From: UBA1447 sp964627535
GTDB lineage: Bacteria; Bacillota; Clostridia; Oscillospirales; Acutalibacteraceae
Direction: 5' to 3'
Assembly: GCA_964627535.1 (NCBI GenBank)
Contig: CAZVJW010000016.1
Span: 11,106 to 75,105 of the forward strand
Length of the DNA: 64,000 nucleotides
Shown here: one piece after another, positions 1 through 8,806 of the stretch
Layout: each line of letters starts with the position of its first letter
How positions within the stretch are numbered: the stretch's first letter is position 1
Notes under the pieces: model-generated
Told to the model about the DNA's origin: nothing
Seen by the model: the letters and a program-made list of their open reading frames with translations, nothing else
The model's database searches: none
Program-made: the position numbers and the translations under genes

Positions 1-2
1 AG

Positions 3-827
3 ATTTCCATCGATTTTATGAGAGCCGGCAAGGATGTTCTCTGCGAAAAACCACCCGCACGCACCCTTCCGGAAGCGCTTGAAATGCAAAGAGTTGCGCA
101 CGAAACGGGCAGAACACTGAATATAGGGGTCTGCAACCGCTTCGGCACTGCCGTTAATATGATTAAGAAATTAATCGACGATGGTGAGCTTGGCGAGGTT
201 TATCATGTATATGCCAGTTTCAGGGCCCATCGCAGCATTCCCGGTTTAGGCGGAGATTTTACAACGAAAGCTATTTCGGGCGGCGGTTCCCTTATCGACT
301 GGGGTGTGCATTACCTTGATTTGATTCAGTACTGCTGCGGAGACCCAAAGCCCCTGACTGCTTCCGGCGAAGCTTTCTGTAAACTTGGCAAGGATATCCC
401 GAATTATATCTATTTAGGTATGTGGGCAAGAGATTCGGCTAAAAATGAAGGCATTTATGATGTTGACGATTCCGTCACAGGTCTTGTAAGAACTACCGGT
501 CCGGTTATCAGCTTCACCGGCGCGTGGGCGCAAAACGTCTATATAAACGAAACATATATTGATTTCATGGGCGATAAAGCGGGTATCCGCTTAAACTATT
601 GCGGAAACTTTAACTATTTTTATATTGAAGACCGGGCGCTTATGTCCGATGAACCCGACTTTGAAGCAAATGACTTTTATAAGGCTGAGATTGATTCCTT
701 TATTCATTGCGTGATGACAGGCGAAAGGAACCAGGCTAATATCGATTATGTAATAGAAACTTCGAAGATTATGCAGGCTATTTATGACTCTTCGGAGCAG
801 CATAAAGAAATTAAAATTCAGGGTTAA
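3..827 (+). CDS. Gfo/Idh/MocA-family oxidoreductase, C-terminal part (5' end outside window)
   Basis: NAD(P)-dependent sugar or inositol dehydrogenase-like protein. The frame is open to the left edge, so the Met at 18 is internal and the Rossmann nucleotide-binding start is missing. What remains begins just before the family motif CEKPPA (residues DVLCEKPPART), whose lysine is the conserved catalytic/cofactor residue. It continues through the C-terminal alpha/beta domain, with GGSLIDWGVHYLDL matching the usual substrate-site helix with Asp and His. The family is broad, so the substrate cannot be named. The gene ends just before a palindromic element (838-940) and a strong hairpin (991-1026) that should end its transcript. 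Confidence 0.9.
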   Translation: MSIDFMRAGKDVLCEKPPARTLPEALEMQRVAHETGRTLNIGVCNRFGTAVNMIKKLIDDGELGEVYHVYASFRAHRSIPGLGGDFTTKAISGGGSLIDWGVHYLDLIQYCCGDPKPLTASGEAFCKLGKDIPNYIYLGMWARDSAKNEGIYDVDDSVTGLVRTTGPVISFTGAWAQNVYINETYIDFMGDKAGIRLNYCGNFNYFYIEDRALMSDEPDFEANDFYKAEIDSFIHCVMTGERNQANIDYVIETSKIMQAIYDSSEQHKEIKIQG

Positions 828-837
828 AACACATCTT

Positions 838-940
838 ATACTAATCCCGATTATAAAACCCCTATGAAATCAAGCAAAAACCTTTAACAAACCGGTTTTT
901 GTGCCGAATTTTTAGCTATGTTTTAAAGAGGGATTATTAT
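838..940 (+). mobile_element. ATACTAAT-tipped palindromic element, copy 1 (MITE-like, non-coding)
   Basis: 103 bases starting ATACTAATCCC and ending GGGATTATTAT, so the tips are imperfect inverted repeats. The interior closely matches the copy at 60097-60200: shared blocks include CTATGAAATCAA, GTGCCGAATTTTTAG and the TATGTTTTA(A/T)AGAGGGATT end. It carries no open frame of note. It lies 10 bases after the stop of the oxidoreductase. I infer a non-autonomous mobile or hairpin-forming repeat; no transposase for it is present in the window. Confidence 0.7.
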
Positions 941-990
941 TGCCGGGTCTGATTCAGCGGCACATGCATCTGTAATTTTTTATATGAATT

Positions 991-1035
991 TTTCAAGCTC
1001 CGGATATTAAAAACCGGAGCTTGAAATTTATATAT
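991..1035 (+). terminator. Strong hairpin between convergent genes, probable terminator
   Basis: Perfect 13-bp stem (991-1003 TTTCAAGCTCCGG paired with 1014-1026) with a 10-base loop, followed by TTTATATATTT. It sits between the plus-strand oxidoreductase and the minus-strand clpE, so it may end transcripts from both sides. The downstream U-run is better on the plus strand. Confidence 0.75.
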
Positions 1036-1060
1036 TTACTGATTTAAAGTTAGCAGCAAT

Positions 1061-3391
1061 TCAAAGTGATACGAGCGTGATTTCATCGTTTTCAGCAACG
1101 AGTGTCACAACCTTCAGCGGTTTACCGATACTGTTTACAATTAATGATGCTATTTTATCTTCAACTTTACGTCGGATAACATTTTGCAGGTCTCTTGCCC
1201 CTCGGGTACCTCCGATAGAAGATTTTGCCAGCACGCCGGGAACATTCGCTTCCCAGGTAAAGGTTATTCCTTTATCACGCAGAGGTTCAACAAGTTCTTC
1301 AAGCATCAAGGTTGATATCCGCTCAAAATCCTCCATGGACAATTCGTTGAAAACAGCAATCTCATCAACACGCCCGATGAATTCGGGACGCAGGAAATCC
1401 GAAAGTGCTTTCATCACTTTTTCTTTCGAAGCATCTCCCTTACTCTTTGTGAAACCGAGAGCGCCCTCTTTCCTGTCGCTTCCGGCATTTGATGTCATGA
1501 TAATCACCGTATTTTCAAAACTGACTGTCCTGCCTTGCGCATCTGTAATTTTACCTTCGTCAAGGATTTGCAGGAGAATATTCATAACATCAGGATGTGC
1601 TTTTTCAATCTCATCAAACAAAAGAACAGAATAAGGCTTGCGGCGCACCTTTTCGGTCAGTTGGCCTGCCTCGTCATAACCGACATAGCCCGGAGGGGAG
1701 CCGATTATTCGGGAAACGGAATGTTTTTCCATAAACTCCGACATGTCAAGCCTGATAAGTGTTTCAGGGGTGTCAAAAAGCTCACTTGCAAGCTGTTTGA
1801 CCAGTTCGGTTTTGCCCACACCTGTCGGACCGACAAAAATAAATGAAGACGGACGGCGGCGCGGATTAATCTGCACCCTTCCCCTTCGAATGGCAGCGGC
1901 AACAAGTTCCACCGCAGCATCCTGCCCAATGATTTTATTTTTTAAATTTTTCTCCAAGTCTGCAAGTCTGCTAAGGTCACTTTCAATTACCTTTTGGGCA
2001 GGTATCCCTGTCCAAAGCTGAATAACCCTTGCGAGGTCTTCTTCTGTGACCGCATTATCCGAGGCTTGCCTTATCAGCTCGTCCATGCCGTTTTCAAGGT
2101 TTAATACTTCGGCTTTTATTCGTGCTATTTCTTCATAATCCACGTTTTCGGTGTTTTCCAGAAGCTGTTGCTGTGTTGTCTGAAGTTCAGCCAGCTTATT
2201 TTCCGCAAGTTCTAAATCGCTGATATGTTTATTGCGCAAATTTGTGCTTGTGCAGGATTCATCTAATAGATCAATAGCTTTATCAGGTAAAAACCGGTCA
2301 TTAATGTACCTTTCAGATAGAATGACCGCACGATATATCAATGAATCGCTTATTACAACGCGATGAAATTTCTCATAATAGTCTTTTATGCCAAGAAGCA
2401 TTTGATAGGTGTCTTCAACCGATGGTTCCTCAATTCTTACCGGTTGCATACGACGTTCAAGTGCGGCGTCCTTTTCGATATACTTACGGTATTCATTGAA
2501 TGTGGTCGCGCCGATAATCTGAACCTCTCCCCTTGAGAGAGAAGGTTTTAGGATATTAGCCGCATTCATTGAACCCTCAGCATCACCTGCCCCGACAAGG
2601 TTGTGAACTTCATCAATGAAAAGGATGATATTGCCTTCCGTTTTTACCTCGTCAACAAGACCTTTGATACGGCTTTCAAATTGACCTCTAAACTGTGTTC
2701 CCGCAACCAATGCTGCTAAATCAAGCAGTTGTATTTCTTTTTTCGATATTTTTGCCGGCACTTCGCCATTTGCAATACGCAAAGCAAGCCCTTCGGCTAT
2801 AGCTGTTTTTCCGACACCCGGCTCGCCGATCAGGCAGGGGTTGTTTTTTGAACGGCGGCAGAGAATTTGAATGGTTCTGTATATTTCATTATCTCTGCCT
2901 ATGATTCTGTCTATCTTGCCCGCTCTTGCTTTTGCAGTAAGGTCCGTGCAGTAAAGAGGAAGGAATTTGCGTTTATTTTCTTCCGCATCCCTGTTCTTCC
3001 CCTTCTTTTTACCAATCGGTGTGTGTTCGTCCTTACGGGCAGTTTGTCCTGCATCCGCATTATCCGGAATATCTTCAGAAGTATTTTCGGGCTTATATTC
3101 GCCCAAATTCATTTGACCGAGAGACTGAAAAAACGGCAATGTGCCCGCACCGCCGGGCTCAAAGCCTGTACCTTCAGCATTCTCAAGCATATTGTTAAAC
3201 TGATTGCTGACATCCTCTAATTCTTCCTCGCTTATTCCCATGCTCTGCATGATTTGTTTCACGGGACCTATATTCATTTCCATAGCGCATTTTATACAAA
3301 GCCCTTCCTGTGTAGTTTTTTCGCCTTCCACACGGGTTATAAAAAATATAGCGGGTCTGACTTTGCATTTAGCGCACAAAACCTGTTTCAT
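1061..3391 (-). CDS. clpE: ClpE-like AAA+ unfoldase with N-terminal zinc finger
   Basis: Hsp100/Clp ATPase that unfolds proteins, probably for ClpP. The N-terminus is a C4 zinc finger (Cys6, Cys9, Cys32, Cys35) in place of the double Clp-N domain of ClpC; this is the ClpE arrangement. A hydrophilic linker (about 95-145) leads to AAA domain 1 (Walker A GEPGVGKT at 189-196, Walker B near 260). An UVR-like coiled-coil middle segment (about 395-440) precedes AAA domain 2 (Walker A GPTGVGKT at 521-528). At 776 residues it is somewhat longer than B. subtilis ClpE, mainly in the linker. It is the last gene of the minus-strand run, 41 bases after pgsA. I see no CIRCE or CtsR-type operator upstream. 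No clpP or mcsB is nearby. Confidence 0.9.
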   Translation of the reverse strand: MKQVLCAKCKVRPAIFFITRVEGEKTTQEGLCIKCAMEMNIGPVKQIMQSMGISEEELEDVSNQFNNMLENAEGTGFEPGGAGTLPFFQSLGQMNLGEYKPENTSEDIPDNADAGQTARKDEHTPIGKKKGKNRDAEENKRKFLPLYCTDLTAKARAGKIDRIIGRDNEIYRTIQILCRRSKNNPCLIGEPGVGKTAIAEGLALRIANGEVPAKISKKEIQLLDLAALVAGTQFRGQFESRIKGLVDEVKTEGNIILFIDEVHNLVGAGDAEGSMNAANILKPSLSRGEVQIIGATTFNEYRKYIEKDAALERRMQPVRIEEPSVEDTYQMLLGIKDYYEKFHRVVISDSLIYRAVILSERYINDRFLPDKAIDLLDESCTSTNLRNKHISDLELAENKLAELQTTQQQLLENTENVDYEEIARIKAEVLNLENGMDELIRQASDNAVTEEDLARVIQLWTGIPAQKVIESDLSRLADLEKNLKNKIIGQDAAVELVAAAIRRGRVQINPRRRPSSFIFVGPTGVGKTELVKQLASELFDTPETLIRLDMSEFMEKHSVSRIIGSPPGYVGYDEAGQLTEKVRRKPYSVLLFDEIEKAHPDVMNILLQILDEGKITDAQGRTVSFENTVIIMTSNAGSDRKEGALGFTKSKGDASKEKVMKALSDFLRPEFIGRVDEIAVFNELSMEDFERISTLMLEELVEPLRDKGITFTWEANVPGVLAKSSIGGTRGARDLQNVIRRKVEDKIASLIVNSIGKPLKVVTLVAENDEITLVSL

Positions 3392-3432
3392 TTATATTTT
3401 CTCCTTGTTTGGATAATATTACCCGATAAACA

Positions 3433-4071
3433 TTATTTCTTTAGCTTTTTTTCCAATGCTTTTTCCTTAAACTGGCGAAATGTTTCCGGTAAATAACCAA
3501 GCAACGCAATAAATGTAAGCAAAGCTGAAATTATTACAAGAGTCATTACGGACCAATCCGGTAAAACGAGTGCCGGATTTTCGGCATTTCTTACAAACGC
3601 CCCGATTTCCGGACCGAATGCGATAATAAGAAGCATCGTCCCGTAAAAAAAGAATGTGGCTATTTTCCCCCATATTTCCGCCGCACCCGGACGGATACCC
3701 TTAGACAGCATAACTGCACCGCCAACCACCATAATACCCTCTTTAAAAAGGAAAAACAGAAAAACCCAGCTAAAGGCTCTTAAAGTACTGCTTTCAACCC
3801 CTCTAAACACAAAAAATAGCATGACTGCAATTGTTATTTGAGTCAGTTTATCCGCAATAGGGTCAAGGACTTTTCCAAGATCGCTTACTTGATTGAAACG
3901 GCGGGCAATTTTGCCATCTAAAAAATCGCTAAGCCCCGATAAAAACAGAGCAAAAACCGCCCAAATATATTTTTCGTTATAGAAAAGAATTGCAAAAACC
4001 GGAATAAGAAAAATTCTCAGCACAGTCAGTAAATTTGGAATTGTAAGGCTGCCTTTAAACAGATCTTTCAT
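3433..4071 (-). CDS. pgsA: CDP-diacylglycerol--glycerol-3-phosphate 3-phosphatidyltransferase
   Basis: Makes phosphatidylglycerol phosphate from CDP-diacylglycerol and glycerol-3-phosphate at the cytoplasmic membrane. The CDP-alcohol phosphotransferase signature is complete: Asp49, Asp52-Gly53, Ala56-Arg57, Gly66, Asp70 and Asp74. Several membrane helices follow the N-terminal amphipathic stretch. The start ATG has GGAAGG upstream. At 212 residues it is slightly longer than usual (about 180-200) because of a loop after the second helix. Another CDP-alcohol transferase is possible in principle, but the N-terminus and size fit PgsA. Confidence 0.92.
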   Translation of the reverse strand: MKDLFKGSLTIPNLLTVLRIFLIPVFAILFYNEKYIWAVFALFLSGLSDFLDGKIARRFNQVSDLGKVLDPIADKLTQITIAVMLFFVFRGVESSTLRAFSWVFLFFLFKEGIMVVGGAVMLSKGIRPGAAEIWGKIATFFFYGTMLLIIAFGPEIGAFVRNAENPALVLPDWSVMTLVIISALLTFIALLGYLPETFRQFKEKALEKKLKK

Positions 4072-4157
4072 ATAAATTTCCTTCCTATTGAAAAATAAAA
4101 TAACAGATCACCAGTTCTGCGGATATTGAGCATACATGGTATAACCGTTTATTCGCA

Positions 4158-4865
4158 TTACGCATTGAAATCCTTCAGCACAAAGTTGTTTTCGTTTATA
4201 AAGCTTACGATCTTTGAAGAATCAACCGCTTGAGCAACAACCGATTCTTTGCCTATCCCGGCAATGATTTCGAACAGCACACAGAGAAGAAAAACTAAAA
4301 TCACGCCTTTTACTGCGCCTAAAACTCCTCCCAAAAGCCTGTTTGCGGTTTTCAGGAAAGGAAGTTTGAAAAATTTATCGATCAATCTAACAATAATCAT
4401 GAGCAAAATATATATCAGCGCAAGTAACAGTGCAAATAAAATCGCATGTGTAACAGCTGTAATAATTGGGGATGCAACAGTGTCAGTAAGTTCTCTTGCA
4501 ATAGTCGTACTTTTATTGTCGAGTCCATTAATTTTTTCGGTTATTCCGTTTGTATCAATTCCCAATGATGCGGCAATATTAATAACAAACTCCGGTATTG
4601 AGGTTATCACCGCGGAAGCCTGCTTTGCCGCTGCGGTTGCCCCGGAGGCATCGACAAGGTTTTTACTGATTAAATCGAATACCCTTTCGCTTAAAAACCT
4701 TTCATAAATAACAGGAGCGAGAACCGCACTGAATTGATATGCAAGAAAAAATGCTGCCGCCATGGCAATCATTCCAAGCACCGATTTCACAAAACCTTTT
4801 ACAATTCCGGTAATAAGCATGCTTGCAAACACCAATAATAATATTATATCTACCGCAAATTCCAA
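4158..4865 (-). CDS. CvpA-family membrane protein
   Basis: A 235-residue protein with about four hydrophobic helices. The N-terminal pair carries the family pattern of small residues followed by GIVKGFVKSVLG; two long helices near residues 140-205 follow a soluble loop rich in charged residues. The name comes from E. coli CvpA (colicin V production), but in Firmicutes the family has no settled function. The start is TTG at 4865, with AAAGGAGG eight bases upstream. It follows the DUF5711-like gene by 63 bases and precedes pgsA, which suggests an envelope role; that is inference. Confidence 0.8.
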   Translation of the reverse strand: MEFAVDIILLLVFASMLITGIVKGFVKSVLGMIAMAAAFFLAYQFSAVLAPVIYERFLSERVFDLISKNLVDASGATAAAKQASAVITSIPEFVINIAASLGIDTNGITEKINGLDNKSTTIARELTDTVASPIITAVTHAILFALLLALIYILLMIIVRLIDKFFKLPFLKTANRLLGGVLGAVKGVILVFLLCVLFEIIAGIGKESVVAQAVDSSKIVSFINENNFVLKDFNA

Positions 4866-4928
4866 TCAGACAACCTCCTTTGCATAAAATAAATTATAAC
4901 ATATTACAGATAATAATATCAAATAATT

Positions 4929-6344
4929 TTATTGGTTCAATCCGACAACCGAGTATTGGTTTATAGCGCAATCGTCAACAATATATATTTTTTTCCCTGC
5001 GCCAAAAACTTTTTCCGCTTTATCATTGGTTTTTATACTGCCCATTTGTTTCCCTTTGTTGTCGAAACTCTGCACCTCATTGTCGAGGAGAACCGATGTG
5101 TAATTTTCATCGCACGAAACCCAGCTGACTTCCTGATCAAAGCTTTTTTCAAAAATTGGCAGACCTTTTGAGTCGAAGACCTTGAGCTCATTTTGTGCAA
5201 TATTTCCAAAGGATGAAAGCACCAATGAAATTTTTCCTTTTTCATCTATGTGCAAGCGGTGTAAAACCCCAACGCCATATGCAACATCCTGCTTTTGCTG
5301 TGTTTTGAGAGTAACTACGCTAAGTAAATTATCACCGATTGCATGAACAGTTCCCCTGCTGCCGAATTTCACTTTTACCAATGTCGTCTCCGGATATTCA
5401 AAGCTTGCCACCGCTTCGTTCTTGTCAAAATCAAATACAAAAAGTTTGGAATAAAGCTCTGCATCTTTTGCGCCTACAACAGCAACGGCAACGCTTTTAC
5501 CGTTATCCGACAGTGCGACAGCCGCAATATGCTCAACAGCACATTTCCAAACAAAAATATTTTTTTTGTCAGTCAAATTCGTGTTTTGGCTGTAATCCGC
5601 CGAGAAAACATCAGAGTCAATTTCCGAATTGCCTTTATTGTTCATTGATGCAACAAGCAGCGATTTGGATGCTATTGCCAAATTACCTTTTCTGCCAATT
5701 GACGTGGCAAGTATATTCACCCCAACATCTTTTTCAAGCAAAACGCTAAAGCGGCTTAATACTTTAAATCTACCCGAGGCCATGTCATACACTATTGCAC
5801 GCCCGTTGCATGTATCCATAACAGCATTGGAAAAAGTATGCTGAAAATATGAGATTTCTTTTGCGGTTGAGTTTAAAACTCTTGTTGAATCGTTATCCAA
5901 AACTATTATATCAGAGCCTATCATATTAAATGAACTCGAATTCGCACCTAATAATTGATATGGATATCCGGTTCCGCTGCCTATGTTTGAAAATGAAATG
6001 TCGCCAAACTTAATAACCGTAATCAAAGCAACCGCAATAAGCAAAAATACAATTAAAATATTTTTTGCACGCTTTATTGTTTTACGCTTTTTTGAAATCT
6101 TCTTTGCAATATTTGGCATGGTTTTCGGTAAAGATTTATTTACCAAAGGACTTTTAGAATGTTCCGTCGGCAATACTTTACTGTTATCGGGCATTTTTTT
6201 TTGCCCGGATTTGGTTTTAGATATTGGGACAACTTTCGTTTGCTTTTTCAAAGAGGATTTTGAAACGCTCTTTTGAGGGTTTGAATTGATTTTATTTCCT
6301 TGTTTTTCTTCTTTCAAAAACGCCATCCCTTTCAATGCTGCCAA
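4929..6344 (-). CDS. DUF5711-like protein: basic N-terminus, one membrane helix, beta-propeller-like exterior
   Basis: A 471-residue protein. About 95 residues rich in Lys, Ser and Pro are followed by one membrane helix (NILIVFLLIAVALITVIKF region, about 97-113). An extracellular part of about 350 residues is made of repeated beta-strand units with DNDST, VYDMASG and FDFDKNEAVA-type turns, resembling WD/PQQ-like propellers. Position next to cvpA-like and pgsA genes and the layout fit the DUF5711 proteins I recall from Clostridia; that assignment is from memory. The start is uncertain: TTG at 6344 and ATG at 6326 are both possible, and neither has a good ribosome site. A membrane-anchored scaffold or sensor is possible. 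Confidence 0.65.
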   Translation of the reverse strand: MAALKGMAFLKEEKQGNKINSNPQKSVSKSSLKKQTKVVPISKTKSGQKKMPDNSKVLPTEHSKSPLVNKSLPKTMPNIAKKISKKRKTIKRAKNILIVFLLIAVALITVIKFGDISFSNIGSGTGYPYQLLGANSSSFNMIGSDIIVLDNDSTRVLNSTAKEISYFQHTFSNAVMDTCNGRAIVYDMASGRFKVLSRFSVLLEKDVGVNILATSIGRKGNLAIASKSLLVASMNNKGNSEIDSDVFSADYSQNTNLTDKKNIFVWKCAVEHIAAVALSDNGKSVAVAVVGAKDAELYSKLFVFDFDKNEAVASFEYPETTLVKVKFGSRGTVHAIGDNLLSVVTLKTQQKQDVAYGVGVLHRLHIDEKGKISLVLSSFGNIAQNELKVFDSKGLPIFEKSFDQEVSWVSCDENYTSVLLDNEVQSFDNKGKQMGSIKTNDKAEKVFGAGKKIYIVDDCAINQYSVVGLNQ

Positions 6345-6374
6345 TGTGGCGAGCAGAGTTCCCGTCTTTCAAAA

Positions 6375-7127
6375 TCAAGACTTTAGATCAAAAATGTAAT
6401 TCACTTTATTTAAATACAAACCATGCGCCGGTGCTGTTATCCCTGCCCGCGAACGATCCTTTGAGGCTATAATATCACATATACTTCCCTGTTCAATTTT
6501 ACCCTGCGCGATTTTTAGAAGGGTACCCACCATTATACGAACCATGTTATACAAAAAGCCGTTCGCTTCGACAGTTAGTATAATTTCATCACCAAACCGT
6601 TCAACAGTAAAACTGCTGATATTCCGGACTGTACTCCCGATTTTACTGTGTGCCGAGCAAAAACTTGCGAAATCGTGCTCACCAAGGAATGCTTTCGCTT
6701 CGTTTTCAAGCATCTTTTCATTAAGCGGATATTTATAGTGCAACGCATAACCGTTTTTAAACGGGTTTCTCACAGGCGAATTCCAGATTTTATATATATA
6801 TTGTTTTGAAACGCAGTCATACCTCGCATGAAAATCATAACCCACATCACAGCATGATGTAACCGCTATATCAAACGGCAGGTTGGCATTGAGCGCCGAA
6901 ATAAGTCGGTCGCAATTCCAATTGCTTCCCGTACGCATGTTGAAGCAATACATATTTGCGTGCACGCCTGCATCGGTACGTGAGCATCCGACGATATTTC
7001 CCCGTTCGCCCAATATCTTTTCAAACGCATCCTGGATGATTTGCTGAACGGATATTCCGTTTTTTTGAACCTGCCAGCCATGGTAAGCAGTGCCGTCAAA
7101 AGCGAGTGTGAAAAAAAGATTTCTCAT
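6375..7127 (-). CDS. truA: tRNA pseudouridine(38-40) synthase TruA
   Basis: Isomerises uridines 38-40 of the tRNA anticodon stem-loop. The catalytic aspartate is Asp52 in GCSRTDAGVHA, the signature of this family. The N-terminal RNLFFTLAFDGTAYHGWQVQ region and C-terminal FLYNMVRIMVGTLL motif are typical. Length (250) is normal. The start codon overlaps the ecfT stop as ATGA, so translation is likely coupled. The ecfA-ecfA-ecfT-truA order is common in Firmicutes. Confidence 0.97.
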   Translation of the reverse strand: MRNLFFTLAFDGTAYHGWQVQKNGISVQQIIQDAFEKILGERGNIVGCSRTDAGVHANMYCFNMRTGSNWNCDRLISALNANLPFDIAVTSCCDVGYDFHARYDCVSKQYIYKIWNSPVRNPFKNGYALHYKYPLNEKMLENEAKAFLGEHDFASFCSAHSKIGSTVRNISSFTVERFGDEIILTVEANGFLYNMVRIMVGTLLKIAQGKIEQGSICDIIASKDRSRAGITAPAHGLYLNKVNYIFDLKS

Positions 7128-7942
7128 GATATCACCGAAGGAAAAAATATATTCAGCACAATAATACCTGCAAGCAAAACAAAGTTTACGGCTAGAGCCC
7201 CAAAATCACGCCATTCAAGTTTCATCAGTTTCATTCTTGTTCGGCCTTTTCCGCCTCTGTAGCAACGGCACTCCATTGCAAAGGCAAGCTCATAAGCCCT
7301 TCGGAATGATGAAACAAAAAGCGGTATCAAAACAGGAATCAATGCTTTTGATCTGCTGACAAGCGAGCCGCTTTCCCAATCAGCTCCCCTTGCTTTCTGG
7401 GCATTCATTATTCTGTCAATTTCTTCTATCAGCGTTGGAATAAAGCGAAGTGCCAATGTCATCATCATGGCAATTGTATGGACTTCAATTTTAAATACTT
7501 TCAACGGTGAAAGTAACCGTTCCAGAGCATCGGTAAGTCTGGTCGGCGTTGTTGTATAGGTTAACAGCGAGCTTACTATGATTAAGCAAATGATTCGTAT
7601 GGCCATAAATAATGCCGTAAAAAGACCTTTTGCCGTTATCTTGATAATCCAAAACTCAACAAGCACCGCACCACCGGTTGTGTAGAAAATATTCAGTACG
7701 GCAGTAAATATGACAATAAGCACGATCGGCTTAAGGCTTTTAAGTATTGTCTTTACCGGTACTTTTGAAACCAGTATAAGTACAATAACAAAGGTGACCA
7801 TAATGCCCATAGAAAAAAAGCTTTTACAGATAAAAATTATGACAATCAATGCAAAGGTCAATACCAGCTTCATTCTTGCGTCAAGGCGGTGAAGCATCGA
7901 ATTGCCCGGAAAATATTGACCGATAGTAATATCCTTAATCAT
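7124..7942 (-). CDS. ecfT: Energy-coupling factor transporter transmembrane protein EcfT
   Basis: Membrane scaffold of the group II ECF vitamin/metal importer; it connects the two ATPases to exchangeable substrate-binding S components. It has about five membrane helices and the cytoplasmic coupling motifs with Ala-Arg-Gly (KARGADWESG and the AMECRCYRGGKGRTRM segment near residues 218-236). The start overlaps the ecfA2 stop as ATGA. No S-component gene is in the window, as expected for a shared module. Confidence 0.95.
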   Translation of the reverse strand: MIKDITIGQYFPGNSMLHRLDARMKLVLTFALIVIIFICKSFFSMGIMVTFVIVLILVSKVPVKTILKSLKPIVLIVIFTAVLNIFYTTGGAVLVEFWIIKITAKGLFTALFMAIRIICLIIVSSLLTYTTTPTRLTDALERLLSPLKVFKIEVHTIAMMMTLALRFIPTLIEEIDRIMNAQKARGADWESGSLVSRSKALIPVLIPLFVSSFRRAYELAFAMECRCYRGGKGRTRMKLMKLEWRDFGALAVNFVLLAGIIVLNIFFPSVIS

Positions 7943-8802
7943 GAATCCGCCTCCTTTCCGAAGAAACGAAGCAATTCGCGCCTGCCTTGTTCTACCGTAA
8001 ACACATTGCTGCTGACATCCAACCCACGCTTACGCAATCCCGTAAAAATTCGAGTAACCTGAGGAACATTAAGTCCCATCTTCAGGAGTTCATCTCCCCT
8101 TGAATATACCTCTTGCACAGTCCCGAACATTGCCACTCTTGAATTTTCGAGGACAAGCACCCTGGAAACAAGCGCTGCAATATCCTCCATACTATGTGAA
8201 ACGAGCAAAACAGTACTGCCGGTATTATTTCTGTATTCATTAATCAGGTTCAGAATTCGATCGCGGCCGCGAGGGTCCAAACCTGCGGTAGGTTCATCCA
8301 AAATCAATACCTTTGGCTCCATAGCCATAACACCGGCAACAGCAGCTCTTCGTTTTTCACCACCCGAAAGGTCAAACGGTGATTTTTGAAGATGCTCTTC
8401 TTTCAACCCGACAAACTCGGCAGCCTTATGAACCCTTCGGTCTATTTCCTCTTCATCAAGCTTCATGTTTTTCGGTCCAAAGGCAATATCCTTGTACACC
8501 GTTTCTTCAAAAAGTTGATATTCGGGGTACTGAAAACACAAACCAACCTTAAAACGGGTTTCTCTTATGCTTTGCTTGCTTTCCCATATATCTTTTCCTT
8601 CCAAAAGAACCGTGCCGCGTTCCGGTTTCAAAATACCGTTTAAGTGCTGAATCAGTGTGCTTTTTCCGGAGCCGGTATGTCCAATGATGCCAACAAGCTC
8701 TCCGCTTTCAATATCTATGTTTATGTCCTTAATTGCAGCAACCTCAAATGGTGTTCCCTTGCTGTAAAGGTGAGTTAAATTGCGAGTTGAAATTACAGAC
8801 AT
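7939..8802 (-). CDS. ecfA2: Energy-coupling factor transporter ATPase EcfA2
   Basis: ABC ATPase driving the ECF importer. It has Walker A GHTGSGKST, Q-loop FQYPEYQLFEET, signature LSGGEKRRAAVAG, and Walker B LILDEPTAGLDP. The extra C-terminal domain of about 60 residues is the EcfA dimerisation region. I start it at the ATG at 8802 because GGGAGG lies eight bases upstream; the frame is open further 5' but that part lies in ecfA1. It begins four bases after the ecfA1 stop. Confidence 0.95.
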   Translation of the reverse strand: MSVISTRNLTHLYSKGTPFEVAAIKDINIDIESGELVGIIGHTGSGKSTLIQHLNGILKPERGTVLLEGKDIWESKQSIRETRFKVGLCFQYPEYQLFEETVYKDIAFGPKNMKLDEEEIDRRVHKAAEFVGLKEEHLQKSPFDLSGGEKRRAAVAGVMAMEPKVLILDEPTAGLDPRGRDRILNLINEYRNNTGSTVLLVSHSMEDIAALVSRVLVLENSRVAMFGTVQEVYSRGDELLKMGLNVPQVTRIFTGLRKRGLDVSSNVFTVEQGRRELLRFFGKEADS

Positions 8803-8806
8803 TCGC

